27,531 nucleotides of DNA from positions 1-27,531 of IMG/VR virus record IMGVR_UViG_3300046530_000050, one strand, 5' to 3'. Positions 12,558-19,252 of this stretch are shown here, piece after piece. Under the pieces are notes generated by a model. It ran no database searches and was not told the DNA's origin. It was given only the letters and a program-made list of their open reading frames with translations. A program made the position numbers and the translations under genes. Position 1 is the stretch's first letter. Every line of letters begins with the position of its first letter. This DNA comes from a virus.

Positions 12558-13231
12558 GGCTGATCAACGCAAGACAAGTATGGACTGAGGCTCAGCACGA
12601 ATCGAATGCGTCGATCAGTGCCGTGGCCATCGACAAGACTGAATCGGCGCCGGTGAAGACCGGCAACCGAATGCGCCGTCATGAGGCTGTGTTTGCCGCG
12701 CTGGGGGAGGACAAGGAGGAACGCATCCAGATCGTTCGGCAGAAGATCAGCATCAGCGAGACGCGCCGCACACCGATTGGTCGGTCCACCGCCCGCGCCG
12801 CGCACCTGGCCACCATCGGCAAGGTCTTGCGCGCCATCGACACGCTTCCGTTCCAGGTGCAGCAGTTCGGGCACTACCTCTATCACCCGGCAATGACCAT
12901 GCGCCACGTTATGAACGCGGTACTGCTGATAACCGCCAAGGCCGAGTTGCCAGACCTTACTTCGGCCAAGCGCGTGAAGGCTCAGTACCTGGTGACCCTG
13001 GCTCTGCAATCGTACAAGGGCGAGGTCGTCGGTGCGGCAGAGTGGGGGCCGGCCCGAGTAGCTGCCGAGATGAAGACTTTCTTCGGCGTGACGATTGATC
13101 CGAAAAACTGGACGCGCGATTGGCTCGACCTATGGGAATCCCTGAAAGAAGTCATTAAGAAAGTGGATATTCAGGCGCAACAGCCACTCTGGCAGGTCAT
13201 TCACGCGGAAAAAGAAGAAGAGGCGGCATAA
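12554..13231 (+). CDS. Putative late-gene antiterminator (Q position)
   Basis: A 225-aa basic N-terminal/acidic C-terminal protein that I cannot match to a family by sequence. Notable segments are RRTPIGRSTARAAHLATIGKVLRAI, the aromatic QQFGHYLYHP, and a final KEEEAA. It is the last gene of the rightward early operon. A consensus promoter (13237-13265) starts six bases after its stop, and a terminator comes about 40 bp beyond that promoter's start. This is the lambda/21/82 arrangement Q-PR'-tR', so the protein is probably the functional Q. ATG overlaps the ninG stop. Confidence 0.6.
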   Translation: MRLINARQVWTEAQHESNASISAVAIDKTESAPVKTGNRMRRHEAVFAALGEDKEERIQIVRQKISISETRRTPIGRSTARAAHLATIGKVLRAIDTLPFQVQQFGHYLYHPAMTMRHVMNAVLLITAKAELPDLTSAKRVKAQYLVTLALQSYKGEVVGAAEWGPARVAAEMKTFFGVTIDPKNWTRDWLDLWESLKEVIKKVDIQAQQPLWQVIHAEKEEEAA

Positions 13232-13236
13232 TCATG

Positions 13237-13265
13237 TTGACATGACGGCGTTTTGTGCGTACTTT
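13237..13265 (+). promoter_or_regulatory. Putative late promoter PR'
   Basis: TTGACA (13237-13242), a 17-bp spacer and TACTTT (13260-13265) give a perfect -35 and a 4-of-6 -10. It is the only strong promoter between the early genes and the late operon, and it reads toward a terminator about 40 bases downstream. Confidence 0.7.
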
Positions 13266-13307
13266 TCCCATAGTGCACAAGTAACGCGAAACGCACACGA
13301 AACCCTG

Positions 13308-13337
13308 AACCCGGTCAACGCGCCGGGTTTTTGTTTT
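13308..13337 (+). terminator. Terminator tR'-like
   Basis: AACCCGG (13308-13314), an eight-base loop, CCGGGTT (13323-13329) and TTTTTGTTTT. It would end the short PR' leader RNA unless the polymerase has been modified by the antiterminator. Confidence 0.8.
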
Positions 13338-13392
13338 GAGAGTCCGCGGGCTGTGGCAATGTGATACCTCCAAACCATAGGAGGGTTTTTCA

Positions 13393-13866
13393 ATGTCCCG
13401 TTTTTTACAGCTAAGAGAGCTTAAGAATAAGCAAGAAGAACTGATCTCTGAGTACTGGCGCGACTTACAGGGCACCGCTGGGGTGATTCGCAAGGGATTT
13501 TCAGACTTTCTAGAGCTTCCGAACGAAACATTCCTCGATGATGATCGTAATGAGACGCCTTATGTGAGGATCGCCAAGGTTGTAAATGGTGATTACAAGT
13601 ATGTGATGCTGCACGAGCTTCCAGGGCAGGATGCTTTTCTTGAGTTTTCTATCGGCCTGACCCTTGATAGGGATGTGAACACATACCCGAAGAAAACGGT
13701 CTTCACGTTTTTGAGAATGAAGAAAGAGGAAGGCGGATACTTGGTGACGTCTCCCGATAACAACCTCACAGTCAAGGCGTCAGGGTCTGGTTTAGATGCT
13801 GATTTCTCTGGTCTATATGAGTCGCTATTTGAGATCCTTCGGAAGCATTTCAGTTATCGACCATGA
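13393..13866 (+). CDS. Hypothetical cargo protein at the head of the late region (157 aa)
   Basis: It begins MSRFLQLRELKNKQEELISEYW, with AGGAGGG before the ATG. It is a soluble alpha/beta-looking protein with several short beta-like stretches (TPYVRIAKVVNGDYKYVML; FLEFSIGLTL; KKTVFTFLRM) and a C-terminal helix. Its codons are more AT-rich than those of its neighbours, and it is bracketed by terminators (13308-13337 and 13875-13902), as expected of an independently acquired moron. No family recognised. Confidence 0.75.
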   Translation: MSRFLQLRELKNKQEELISEYWRDLQGTAGVIRKGFSDFLELPNETFLDDDRNETPYVRIAKVVNGDYKYVMLHELPGQDAFLEFSIGLTLDRDVNTYPKKTVFTFLRMKKEEGGYLVTSPDNNLTVKASGSGLDADFSGLYESLFEILRKHFSYRP

Positions 13867-13874
13867 CTTAGTTG

Positions 13875-13902
13875 AAAACCCGGCCGTCGCGCCGGGTTTT
13901 TT
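13875..13902. terminator. Bidirectional terminator between convergent cargo genes
   Basis: AAAACCCGGC (13875-13884), a six-base loop and GCCGGGTTTT (13891-13900) followed by TT. The A-run on the left and T-run on the right allow it to work in both directions. It sits between the 157-aa plus gene and the 82-aa minus gene. Confidence 0.85.
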
Positions 13903-13911
13903 GTTTGCGTA

Positions 13912-14160
13912 TCAGTCTTGAATTTCGACCTCTGTAACGGTCACCGTCTGCCGGGCGGCGTAAAAACCACGCTCTTTGAGCGACTGCATAACCTTGTCAC
14001 TCTGAAGTCCTGCGGGCAGATCTTTAAAGTCTACTTGACGCTGGAACGCCAAACCCTTCAAGAACTTTGAACCTTCGCCCGAAATTCGTGGGATCTCTTT
14101 TCCGTCTTCCACGATCAGAATCCGGTCAAGCGCTTCATCTCGGTAGATGTCCACTAGCAT
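13912..14160 (-). CDS. Small hypothetical cargo protein (82 aa), antisense to the late transcript
   Basis: It begins MLVDIYRDEALDRILIVEDGKEIP, with GAGGGA eight bases before the ATG; the longer in-frame start (14256) has no ribosome site. Predicted beta strands at the N-terminus are followed by FQRQVDFKDLPAGL and a C-terminal strand TVTVTEVEIQD. It runs against the late operon and shares a bidirectional terminator with the 157-aa gene. It is thus probably expressed in the lysogen. Family unknown. Confidence 0.7.
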   Translation of the reverse strand: MLVDIYRDEALDRILIVEDGKEIPRISGEGSKFLKGLAFQRQVDFKDLPAGLQSDKVMQSLKERGFYAARQTVTVTEVEIQD

Positions 14161-14277
14161 TACAAAATTCCCTCTTCCATGGTGGCGCCAAGACGGCACC
14201 GCTGCGAAAGGCTTGTTAACACGATTTGTTCTGATTTGCCAAACCGGCCACAGCATCGGGTTTTTTATGCCTCGAAT

Positions 14278-14478
14278 TTACCTGTAGCCAGGACAGCCTT
14301 CGGGAAGATCTGGACGTCGATAGCCGGATAGTGCGACGTACGGAATCAACACCGGCAGCCCGCGCACCCTGACCTCACATGCTGCAAGGTGGCGCGAGAC
14401 TGAATCAGCGAGATCGATGCAAAGGGGCGTCGACGTAGAGAAAGTCTTCGGCGGACAGGCGTGGAAAGACACGCGCAC
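14278..14478 (-). CDS. Possible small protein (66 aa, GTG start)
   Basis: The frame from GTG 14478 (or the GTG two codons later) reads MRVSFHACPPKTFSTSTPLCIDLADSV and ends GYRRPDLPEGCPGYR. The composition is protein-like, with four cysteines, but the ribosome site is poor (GAGG ten bases away) and an opposite-strand frame is also open. It is offered as a candidate only. Confidence 0.35.
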   Translation of the reverse strand: MRVSFHACPPKTFSTSTPLCIDLADSVSRHLAACEVRVRGLPVLIPYVALSGYRRPDLPEGCPGYR

Positions 14479-14487
14479 CTATTTCTG

Positions 14488-14512
14488 GCCTCAGCATCTG
14501 CTGGGGCTTTTT
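14488..14512 (+). terminator. Rightward terminator upstream of the holin
   Basis: GCCTCAGC, loop ATCT, GCTGGGGC (one T-G wobble), then TTTTT. It ends whatever is transcribed from the preceding region; late, antiterminated polymerase would have to read through it to reach the holin. Confidence 0.7.
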
Positions 14513-14546
14513 CGTTTATAGCTCCCTGATCGGGGAGGAACCTGAG

Positions 14547-14870
14547 ATGCCACACATGCCAGAAAAAGACCCGTCGTTCTGGGTGTTGGTACTGACCGCC
14601 CTGAGAGAGAACGGCTTAGCCATGGGGCTGACCTTCGCCCTGACATGGCTCCGCATTCAGTACGATGGCAAAGAGACGAAACCTTTGCGTCAATTGATCG
14701 AGGCGGCGCTCGGTGCGCTGATCGTCATGGTGGTTGGCCTGACGGTGAAAGAGTTCGGCTTCAGCATTGCCTGGTCATTCGCAACGGCGGGCTTCATTGG
14801 CGTGCTCGGTGTTGAGCAGGCCCGTCAGCTCGGCAAGCGCTGGGCTGAAAGAAAGGCTGACGAAATCTAG
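14547..14870 (+). CDS. Lambda S-like holin
   Basis: A 107-aa holin, the same length as lambda S107. It starts MPHMPEKD, close to lambda's MKMPEKHD, and has three hydrophobic segments near residues 20-38 (LRENGLAMGLTFALTW), 50-68 (AALGALIVMVVGLTV) and 72-90 (FSIAWSFATAGFIGVLG), with a charged C-terminal tail QARQLGKRWAERKADE. Holins accumulate in the inner membrane and open lethal holes at a programmed time, releasing endolysin or collapsing the membrane potential. GGAGG eight bases before the first ATG supports that start; a second ATG three codons on could give a shorter product. No endolysin gene is adjacent. Confidence 0.85.
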   Translation: MPHMPEKDPSFWVLVLTALRENGLAMGLTFALTWLRIQYDGKETKPLRQLIEAALGALIVMVVGLTVKEFGFSIAWSFATAGFIGVLGVEQARQLGKRWAERKADEI

Positions 14871-14910
14871 TTCGCGACACGTTTCGCGAATCAGCAAATT
14901 GTGTCGCGAC
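14871..14910. repeat. Imperfect inverted repeat with CGCGACAC arms
   Basis: CGCGACACGTTT (14873-14884) faces AAATTGTGTCGCG (14896-14908). Inside it, TTCGCG (14871-14876) also pairs with CGCGAA (14885-14890). The motif matches the arms of the repeat in rha (8883-8918). It lies between the holin stop and the next gene's ribosome site. Confidence 0.65.
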
Positions 14911-14922
14911 ATTGGAGAGTGT

Positions 14923-15114
14923 ATGAGCAACATAACGCGCTTTCGCCATGCTCTACCGATGACCCCAGACATCAGCAAGGCCGTCGCCAATCTGGATAGC
15001 GTCATCGCCAAAGCGATTGATGCAGCCAAGGCGGCCGGTCTGCCTCAAGGCCTGGTCGTATCCGTCTTGCACGGGCACGCCCAGGTGCAGACCAGCATTA
15101 TGGTGAGCCGATAG
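14923..15114 (+). CDS. Small hypothetical protein (63 aa) after the holin
   Basis: It begins MSNITRFRHALPMTPDISKAV; GGAG five bases before the ATG fixes the start. The middle is a helical Ala/Lys-rich stretch (VIAKAIDAAKAAGLPQG), followed by a short beta-like tail ending in SIMVSR. No transmembrane segment is present, so it is not a second holin or spanin as far as I can see. Function unknown. Confidence 0.7.
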   Translation: MSNITRFRHALPMTPDISKAVANLDSVIAKAIDAAKAAGLPQGLVVSVLHGHAQVQTSIMVSR

Positions 15115-15215
15115 CGCGTCGGATCATTGAGGAGTGCGCTTTGTGCTGACATCGCTCACTTGTTGATGCAGATTTTTCGATGCACTATCCAGCCTCCCCA
15201 AACAAGGAGATGGTT

Positions 15216-15416
15216 ATGGCTTTTGAGAAGGGTGATATTGTTGAGTTGAAAAGCGGCGGGCCAGGCATGACCGTGCAGACCCTCGGAAACTTTGAAATGA
15301 AGGGTATCGAAGACGGGGCGCTATGCGTCTGGTTCGATGGAAAGACAAAGTATCAAGACGTTTTCGATGTAGCTACTCTCAAGCAGGTAGACGAAGCGTA
15401 TCGCGGGCGAAGCTAA
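15216..15416 (+). CDS. YodC-like protein (DUF2158)
   Basis: A 66-aa protein with the DUF2158/YodC pattern: AFEKGDIVELKSGGPGMTV, then CVWFDGKTKYQDVFDVATL. These are small SH3-like barrel proteins of unknown function, found in many genomes and prophages. GGAG seven bases before the ATG at 15216 decides the start; the in-frame ATG at 15180 lacks a ribosome site. A terminator follows at once, so this is a self-contained cassette. Confidence 0.8.
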   Translation: MAFEKGDIVELKSGGPGMTVQTLGNFEMKGIEDGALCVWFDGKTKYQDVFDVATLKQVDEAYRGRS

Positions 15417-15430
15417 CAAAAAGTCAATTG

Positions 15431-15454
15431 AGCCCCGCCAAGTGCGGGGCTTTT
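15431..15454 (+). terminator. Rightward terminator after the YodC-like gene
   Basis: AGCCCCGC (15431-15438), loop CAAGT, GCGGGGCT (15444-15451) and a short T-run (TTTT). Strong stem, modest tail. Confidence 0.75.
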
Positions 15455-15471
15455 AGTTGGAGCGGCTAATA

Positions 15472-16095
15472 ATGGTTCGACCGAAGCCGCCACACCTTTT
15501 GGTCGATAATTCTGAGGTTTCCGACTTCGGCATCCGCCTTATTCCAGCCCCAGAGGTGTGGGAATGGCTCCAATCTGAAATCCTTGCCGACACCGGCAGC
15601 ATTCACAACGAAGACCATGTCCATCTACTGGATGCGGACATCCGGATCATGTGGGCATCGTCGAGCTTTGAGAAGCAAGGTCGCACCGTCCTTGGCCAGG
15701 CCGAGCAGGTAGCGTTCCGCGCCGGTGGCTGGCAGAAAGCCCGGATGGAACAGCAGATGCGTGACTGGTTCGGCGATGTGCCGACCTTCATCATCACCCT
15801 GGCTGCCGATTACTGCGCCCAGTGTTCCGACGCTGACTTCTGCGCCCTCATCGAACACGAGCTGTACCACATCGCTCAGGCGACTGATAAGTACGGCCAA
15901 CCAGCCTTCACCAAAGAAGGCGCCCCCAAGCTGAAGCTGCGCGGCCACGACGTCGAAGAGTTCGTCGGTGTGGTGCGCCGCTATGGTGCGAGCCCTGACG
16001 TTCAGGCATTGGTGGATGCTGCAAACAAACCTGCTGAGGTAGGGAAATTGAACATATCGAGGGCCTGCGGAACCTGTCTGCTCAAGTCGGCCTGA
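15472..16095 (+). CDS. Phage metallopeptidase-like protein
   Basis: A 207-aa protein with a zincin HExxH motif, H129-E-L-Y-H133, preceded by ADFCALIEHE. A GHDVEEF segment (158-164) could provide the third zinc ligand. This matches the putative phage metallopeptidase family commonly encoded next to terminase genes. Its substrate is unknown; it might process structural proteins or act on a host protein. Additional cysteines (CAQCSDADFC at 115-124; ACGTC near the end) could bind a second metal. The ATG at 15472 follows GGAG by nine bases; the TTG at 15457 overlaps that ribosome site and is rejected. Confidence 0.75.
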   Translation: MVRPKPPHLLVDNSEVSDFGIRLIPAPEVWEWLQSEILADTGSIHNEDHVHLLDADIRIMWASSSFEKQGRTVLGQAEQVAFRAGGWQKARMEQQMRDWFGDVPTFIITLAADYCAQCSDADFCALIEHELYHIAQATDKYGQPAFTKEGAPKLKLRGHDVEEFVGVVRRYGASPDVQALVDAANKPAEVGKLNISRACGTCLLKSA

Positions 16096-16126
16096 TTCTG
16101 GACAGGCTCTGGACGGATGAGAACTT

Positions 16127-16588
16127 ATGGCAGTCCTGAAAAATGAGGTGAAGAGCTTCATCGTTCAGGCTCTGGCGTGCTTCGACACACCGTCTCAGGT
16201 GGTCGAGTCCGTCAAGAACGAATTTGGTGTTGTGTTGACCCGCCAACAAGTGGAGACGCACGACCCGACCAAGACGTCAGGCAAGGGTCTGGCGTTGAAG
16301 TGGCAAACCCTGTTCCACGACACCCGTAAGCGTTTCCGCGAAGAGACGGCAGAGATCCCAATTGCCAACCGAGCGTTCCGCCTCCGCGCCATGAACCGCT
16401 TCGTGGAGAAGGCCGAGACGATGAAGAACATCGGCCTGGCCATGCAGATCTTGGAGCAGGCCGCGAAAGAAACCGGTGACATGTACGTCAATCGGAACCG
16501 GAAGGATGAGCCTGACGACGAGCCGGCAATCCCGACCCGCATTCAGGTCGACGTGGTGGATGCGAGGAAGCCGAATGCCAAGCCTTAA
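16127..16588 (+). CDS. Terminase small subunit-like protein (DUF2280)
   Basis: A 153-aa protein with MAVLKNEVKSFIVQALACFDTPSQVVESVKNEFGVVLTRQQVETHDP, an N-terminal helix-turn-helix-like region typical of DUF2280. It is followed by a long helical region with NRAFRLRAMNRFVEKAE, as in small terminases that form rings. It would recognise the packaging site and regulate the large subunit. It directly precedes the large terminase gene and overlaps it by 14 bases. Function is assigned from family and position. Confidence 0.8.
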   Translation: MAVLKNEVKSFIVQALACFDTPSQVVESVKNEFGVVLTRQQVETHDPTKTSGKGLALKWQTLFHDTRKRFREETAEIPIANRAFRLRAMNRFVEKAETMKNIGLAMQILEQAAKETGDMYVNRNRKDEPDDEPAIPTRIQVDVVDARKPNAKP

Positions 16589-17840
16589 CGTTCCGCAGTC
16601 TCAGTTCCTCACGCTACCCCACAAATTCCGCGCATTCGTTGCTGGCTTCGGCTCAGGGAAGACCTGGGTTGGATGCTCGGCGCTGTGCAAGCACTTCATG
16701 GAGTGGCCTGGCGTCAACGCGGGTTACTTCGCACCGACTTACCCGCAGATCCGAGACATCTTCTACCCAACGGTGGAAGAGGTAGCCTATGACTGGGGGC
16801 TGAAGACCAAGATCAACCAGGCGAACCATGAGGTTCACATCTACAGCGGCCGGCAGTATCGCGGCACTGTGATTTGCCGATCGATGGAGAAGCCGCAGAC
16901 CATCGTTGGCTTCAAGATCGGCCATGCACTGGTGGATGAGCTCGACGTGTTGACGTCGATCAAGGCTCAGCAGGCCTGGCGCAAGATTATTGCCCGGATG
17001 CGTTACAACCTGCCCGGGCTGAAGAACGGCGTCGACGTGACCACCACGCCGGAAGGCTTCAAGTTCGTCTTCCTTCAGTTCGTGAAGCAGCTGCGCGACA
17101 AGCCGGCGCTCAACGAGATGTATGGCTTGGTGCAAGCCAGCACCTTCGACAACGAGTTGAACTTGCCAGACGAGTTGATTCGCGCCTACCTGAATGGCCA
17201 GTTCGTCAACCTGACGTCGGGATCGATCTACCACGCATACGACCGCAAGCTGAACCAATGCTTCGACACAGTGCAACCGGGTGAGCCGCTGTTCATCGGC
17301 ATGGACTTCAACGTCGGCAAGATGGCGGCAGTGACCCACGTCAAGCGAGACCAGGGGCTGCCCCGGGCAGTGGACGAACTGATGGATGGCTACGACACGC
17401 CGGACATGATCCGACGCATCAAGGAACGCTACTGGGAGCACAACGGCAACGACTTCAAGAAGACCTGCGAGATCCGGATCTACCCCGACGCCTCCGGTGA
17501 TTCGCGAAAGTCGGTCAACGCCAGCGTCACCGATATCGCCATGCTCAAGCAGGCAGGATTCACGGTCATCGCGCCGGCGGCCAACCCGCCCGTGAAGGAC
17601 CGGATCAACGCCATGAACGCCATGTTCTGCAATGCACAGCGCGAGCGGCGTTACCTGGTCAACCCGTTCACATGCCCGACTTACGCCGACGGCCTTGAGC
17701 AGCAAATCTGGGCGCCCAACGGCGAGCCGGACAAGAGCCAGGGCAACGACCACGCCAACGACGGCGGCGGTTACTTCATTCACCGCGAGTACCCGATCAT
17801 CAAGCCGGTCACCGCAATCAAAATGGGATTCGCCCGATGA
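16575..17840 (+). CDS. terL: Terminase large subunit
   Basis: A 421-aa DNA-packaging motor and nuclease. The start is MPSLNVPQSQFLTL after GAGGA. The ATPase domain has Walker A GFGSGKT (24-30) and Walker B ALVDE (118-122), with a TTPEG coupling-like motif near 160. The C-terminal nuclease domain begins FIGMDFNVGK (about 235), whose Asp is a likely metal ligand, and later contains YPDASGDSRKS. It would cut concatemers and pump DNA through the portal. The earlier in-frame start in the small terminase gene is rejected because it would duplicate that gene's region. Confidence 0.93.
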   Translation: MPSLNVPQSQFLTLPHKFRAFVAGFGSGKTWVGCSALCKHFMEWPGVNAGYFAPTYPQIRDIFYPTVEEVAYDWGLKTKINQANHEVHIYSGRQYRGTVICRSMEKPQTIVGFKIGHALVDELDVLTSIKAQQAWRKIIARMRYNLPGLKNGVDVTTTPEGFKFVFLQFVKQLRDKPALNEMYGLVQASTFDNELNLPDELIRAYLNGQFVNLTSGSIYHAYDRKLNQCFDTVQPGEPLFIGMDFNVGKMAAVTHVKRDQGLPRAVDELMDGYDTPDMIRRIKERYWEHNGNDFKKTCEIRIYPDASGDSRKSVNASVTDIAMLKQAGFTVIAPAANPPVKDRINAMNAMFCNAQRERRYLVNPFTCPTYADGLEQQIWAPNGEPDKSQGNDHANDGGGYFIHREYPIIKPVTAIKMGFAR

Positions 17841-19252
17841 GCAACGACGTCTCCTTCAAGCGGGCGGACTACATCGAAGCGCTGGAGCGCTGGGCGACCG
17901 TGCGCGACGTCTGTGCAGGCCAGCACCGGGTGGTTTCTCGGTTGCCGTACATCAACGCACACGACAAGTCGCCGGAGAACACCGACCGAAACAAGGCCTA
18001 CCGTGAGCGTGCCGTATTCAAGAACGCTACCGGACACACACGCAACGGCTTGCTGGGCCTTGCCTTCCACAAAGACCCGACGCTCGATGTACCGAAGAAG
18101 CTCGAATACTTGCAGGACAATGCAAATGGCTCTGGTGTGAGCATCTACCAGCACTCACAAGGCACACTTGAAAAGGTGCTTGAGGCAGGGCGTCACGGTT
18201 TGTACGTCGACTACCACCAAGATGATGGTGCTGGTGGTCACTCAGTGATCCTGTCGTACTGCGCCGAGGACATCATCAACTGGCGCACTGGCATGGTGAA
18301 TGGTCATAACGTGCTGACGTTGGTCGTGCTGCGCGAGATGCCTGAGATCCAGGATGGGTTCGGCTTTAAGGTGGTTGAGCAGTTCCGCGAGCTTGCTCTT
18401 GAGCCAGACGGCTTTATTTGTCGTGTTTGGCGCCGGTCCGGGCCAAGAGGTGGCGGACCACTTGAGGTCACGGACACGTTCACACCAGAAGGCATTACCG
18501 GGCGCCTAAAGGAAATCCCGTTCACATTCGTTGGTGCACAGAACAACGATCCAACAATCGACGAGTCACCGCTGTACGACATCGCAATGATCAACCTGGG
18601 GCATTACCGCAACAGCGCTGACTACGAAGACAGCGTCTTCTGGTGCGGCCAGGCTCAGCCTTGGATCTCCGGCCTGGATGAGCAGTGGCGCGACCATATG
18701 GAGAAAAACGGCGTTTACGTCGGCTCCCGGGCGCCAATGCTGCTTCCCGCAGGCGGCGCCTTTGGTTACGCACAGCCATCGCCGAACACCCTGGTCAAAG
18801 AGGCAATGGCCGACAAGAACCAGATGATGATCGAGCTGGGCGCCCGAATGGTTGTTGCGTCACTGGCTGCCAAAACGGCTACCGAGTCTCGCGGCGATCA
18901 GTCTGCGTCGACATCGGTGCTGGCCGGCTGCGTGGCGAACGTCAGCGAGGCCTATACCCGGGCGATCATGTGGTGCGGCCAGTACATGGGCGTCACCGAC
19001 AAGGTCGCGTACCAAGTCAATCAAGAGTTCGTCGAGCTGACGGCTGATCCGCAGATGATCACAGCCTTGGTTGGTCTGTGGCAGAACGGCGGCTTCGCGA
19101 AGGCAGATCTGCGGGCTTATTTGCGCAAGCTGGGCTTGATTGCACCGGAACGCACAGACCAGCAGATCGACGGCGAGCTTCAAGAGCAGGGCGACGGCCT
19201 AGGCCTGGATGATGAGGTAACACCAAATGGCGGCAAACCAAGCAATCCTTGA
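17837..19252 (+). CDS. Portal protein (DUF4055 family)
   Basis: A 471-aa protein placed between large terminase and the Mu F-like head gene. It starts MSNDVSFKRADYIEALERW and contains YRERAVFKNATGHTRNGLLGLAFHKDP, then GRHGLYVDY and a helical stem region (about 320-380; MIELGARMVVASLAAKTATESRGDQSAS). This fits DUF4055, a family of portal proteins in siphoviruses. The dodecameric portal is the DNA channel and head-tail connector. ATG overlaps the terminase stop (ATGA, 17837-17840). The C-terminus is acidic and Gln/Gly-rich. Confidence 0.85.
   Translation: MSNDVSFKRADYIEALERWATVRDVCAGQHRVVSRLPYINAHDKSPENTDRNKAYRERAVFKNATGHTRNGLLGLAFHKDPTLDVPKKLEYLQDNANGSGVSIYQHSQGTLEKVLEAGRHGLYVDYHQDDGAGGHSVILSYCAEDIINWRTGMVNGHNVLTLVVLREMPEIQDGFGFKVVEQFRELALEPDGFICRVWRRSGPRGGGPLEVTDTFTPEGITGRLKEIPFTFVGAQNNDPTIDESPLYDIAMINLGHYRNSADYEDSVFWCGQAQPWISGLDEQWRDHMEKNGVYVGSRAPMLLPAGGAFGYAQPSPNTLVKEAMADKNQMMIELGARMVVASLAAKTATESRGDQSASTSVLAGCVANVSEAYTRAIMWCGQYMGVTDKVAYQVNQEFVELTADPQMITALVGLWQNGGFAKADLRAYLRKLGLIAPERTDQQIDGELQEQGDGLGLDDEVTPNGGKPSNP

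Larger units (their letters stand above)
14161..14546. other. Region before the holin without a firm gene
   Basis: Nearly 390 bases. It contains one weak minus-strand ORF candidate (14278-14478), an overlapping plus-strand frame open from about 14329 to 14520 but lacking a ribosome site, and a terminator (14488-14512). Both strands look protein-like in parts, so an eroded gene is possible. Confidence 0.5.

Noticed and set aside
16653-17783. 376-codon open frame on the minus strand
   Set aside because: It mirrors the large terminase gene, whose motifs are clear; the minus protein has only the skewed composition of a high-GC shadow.
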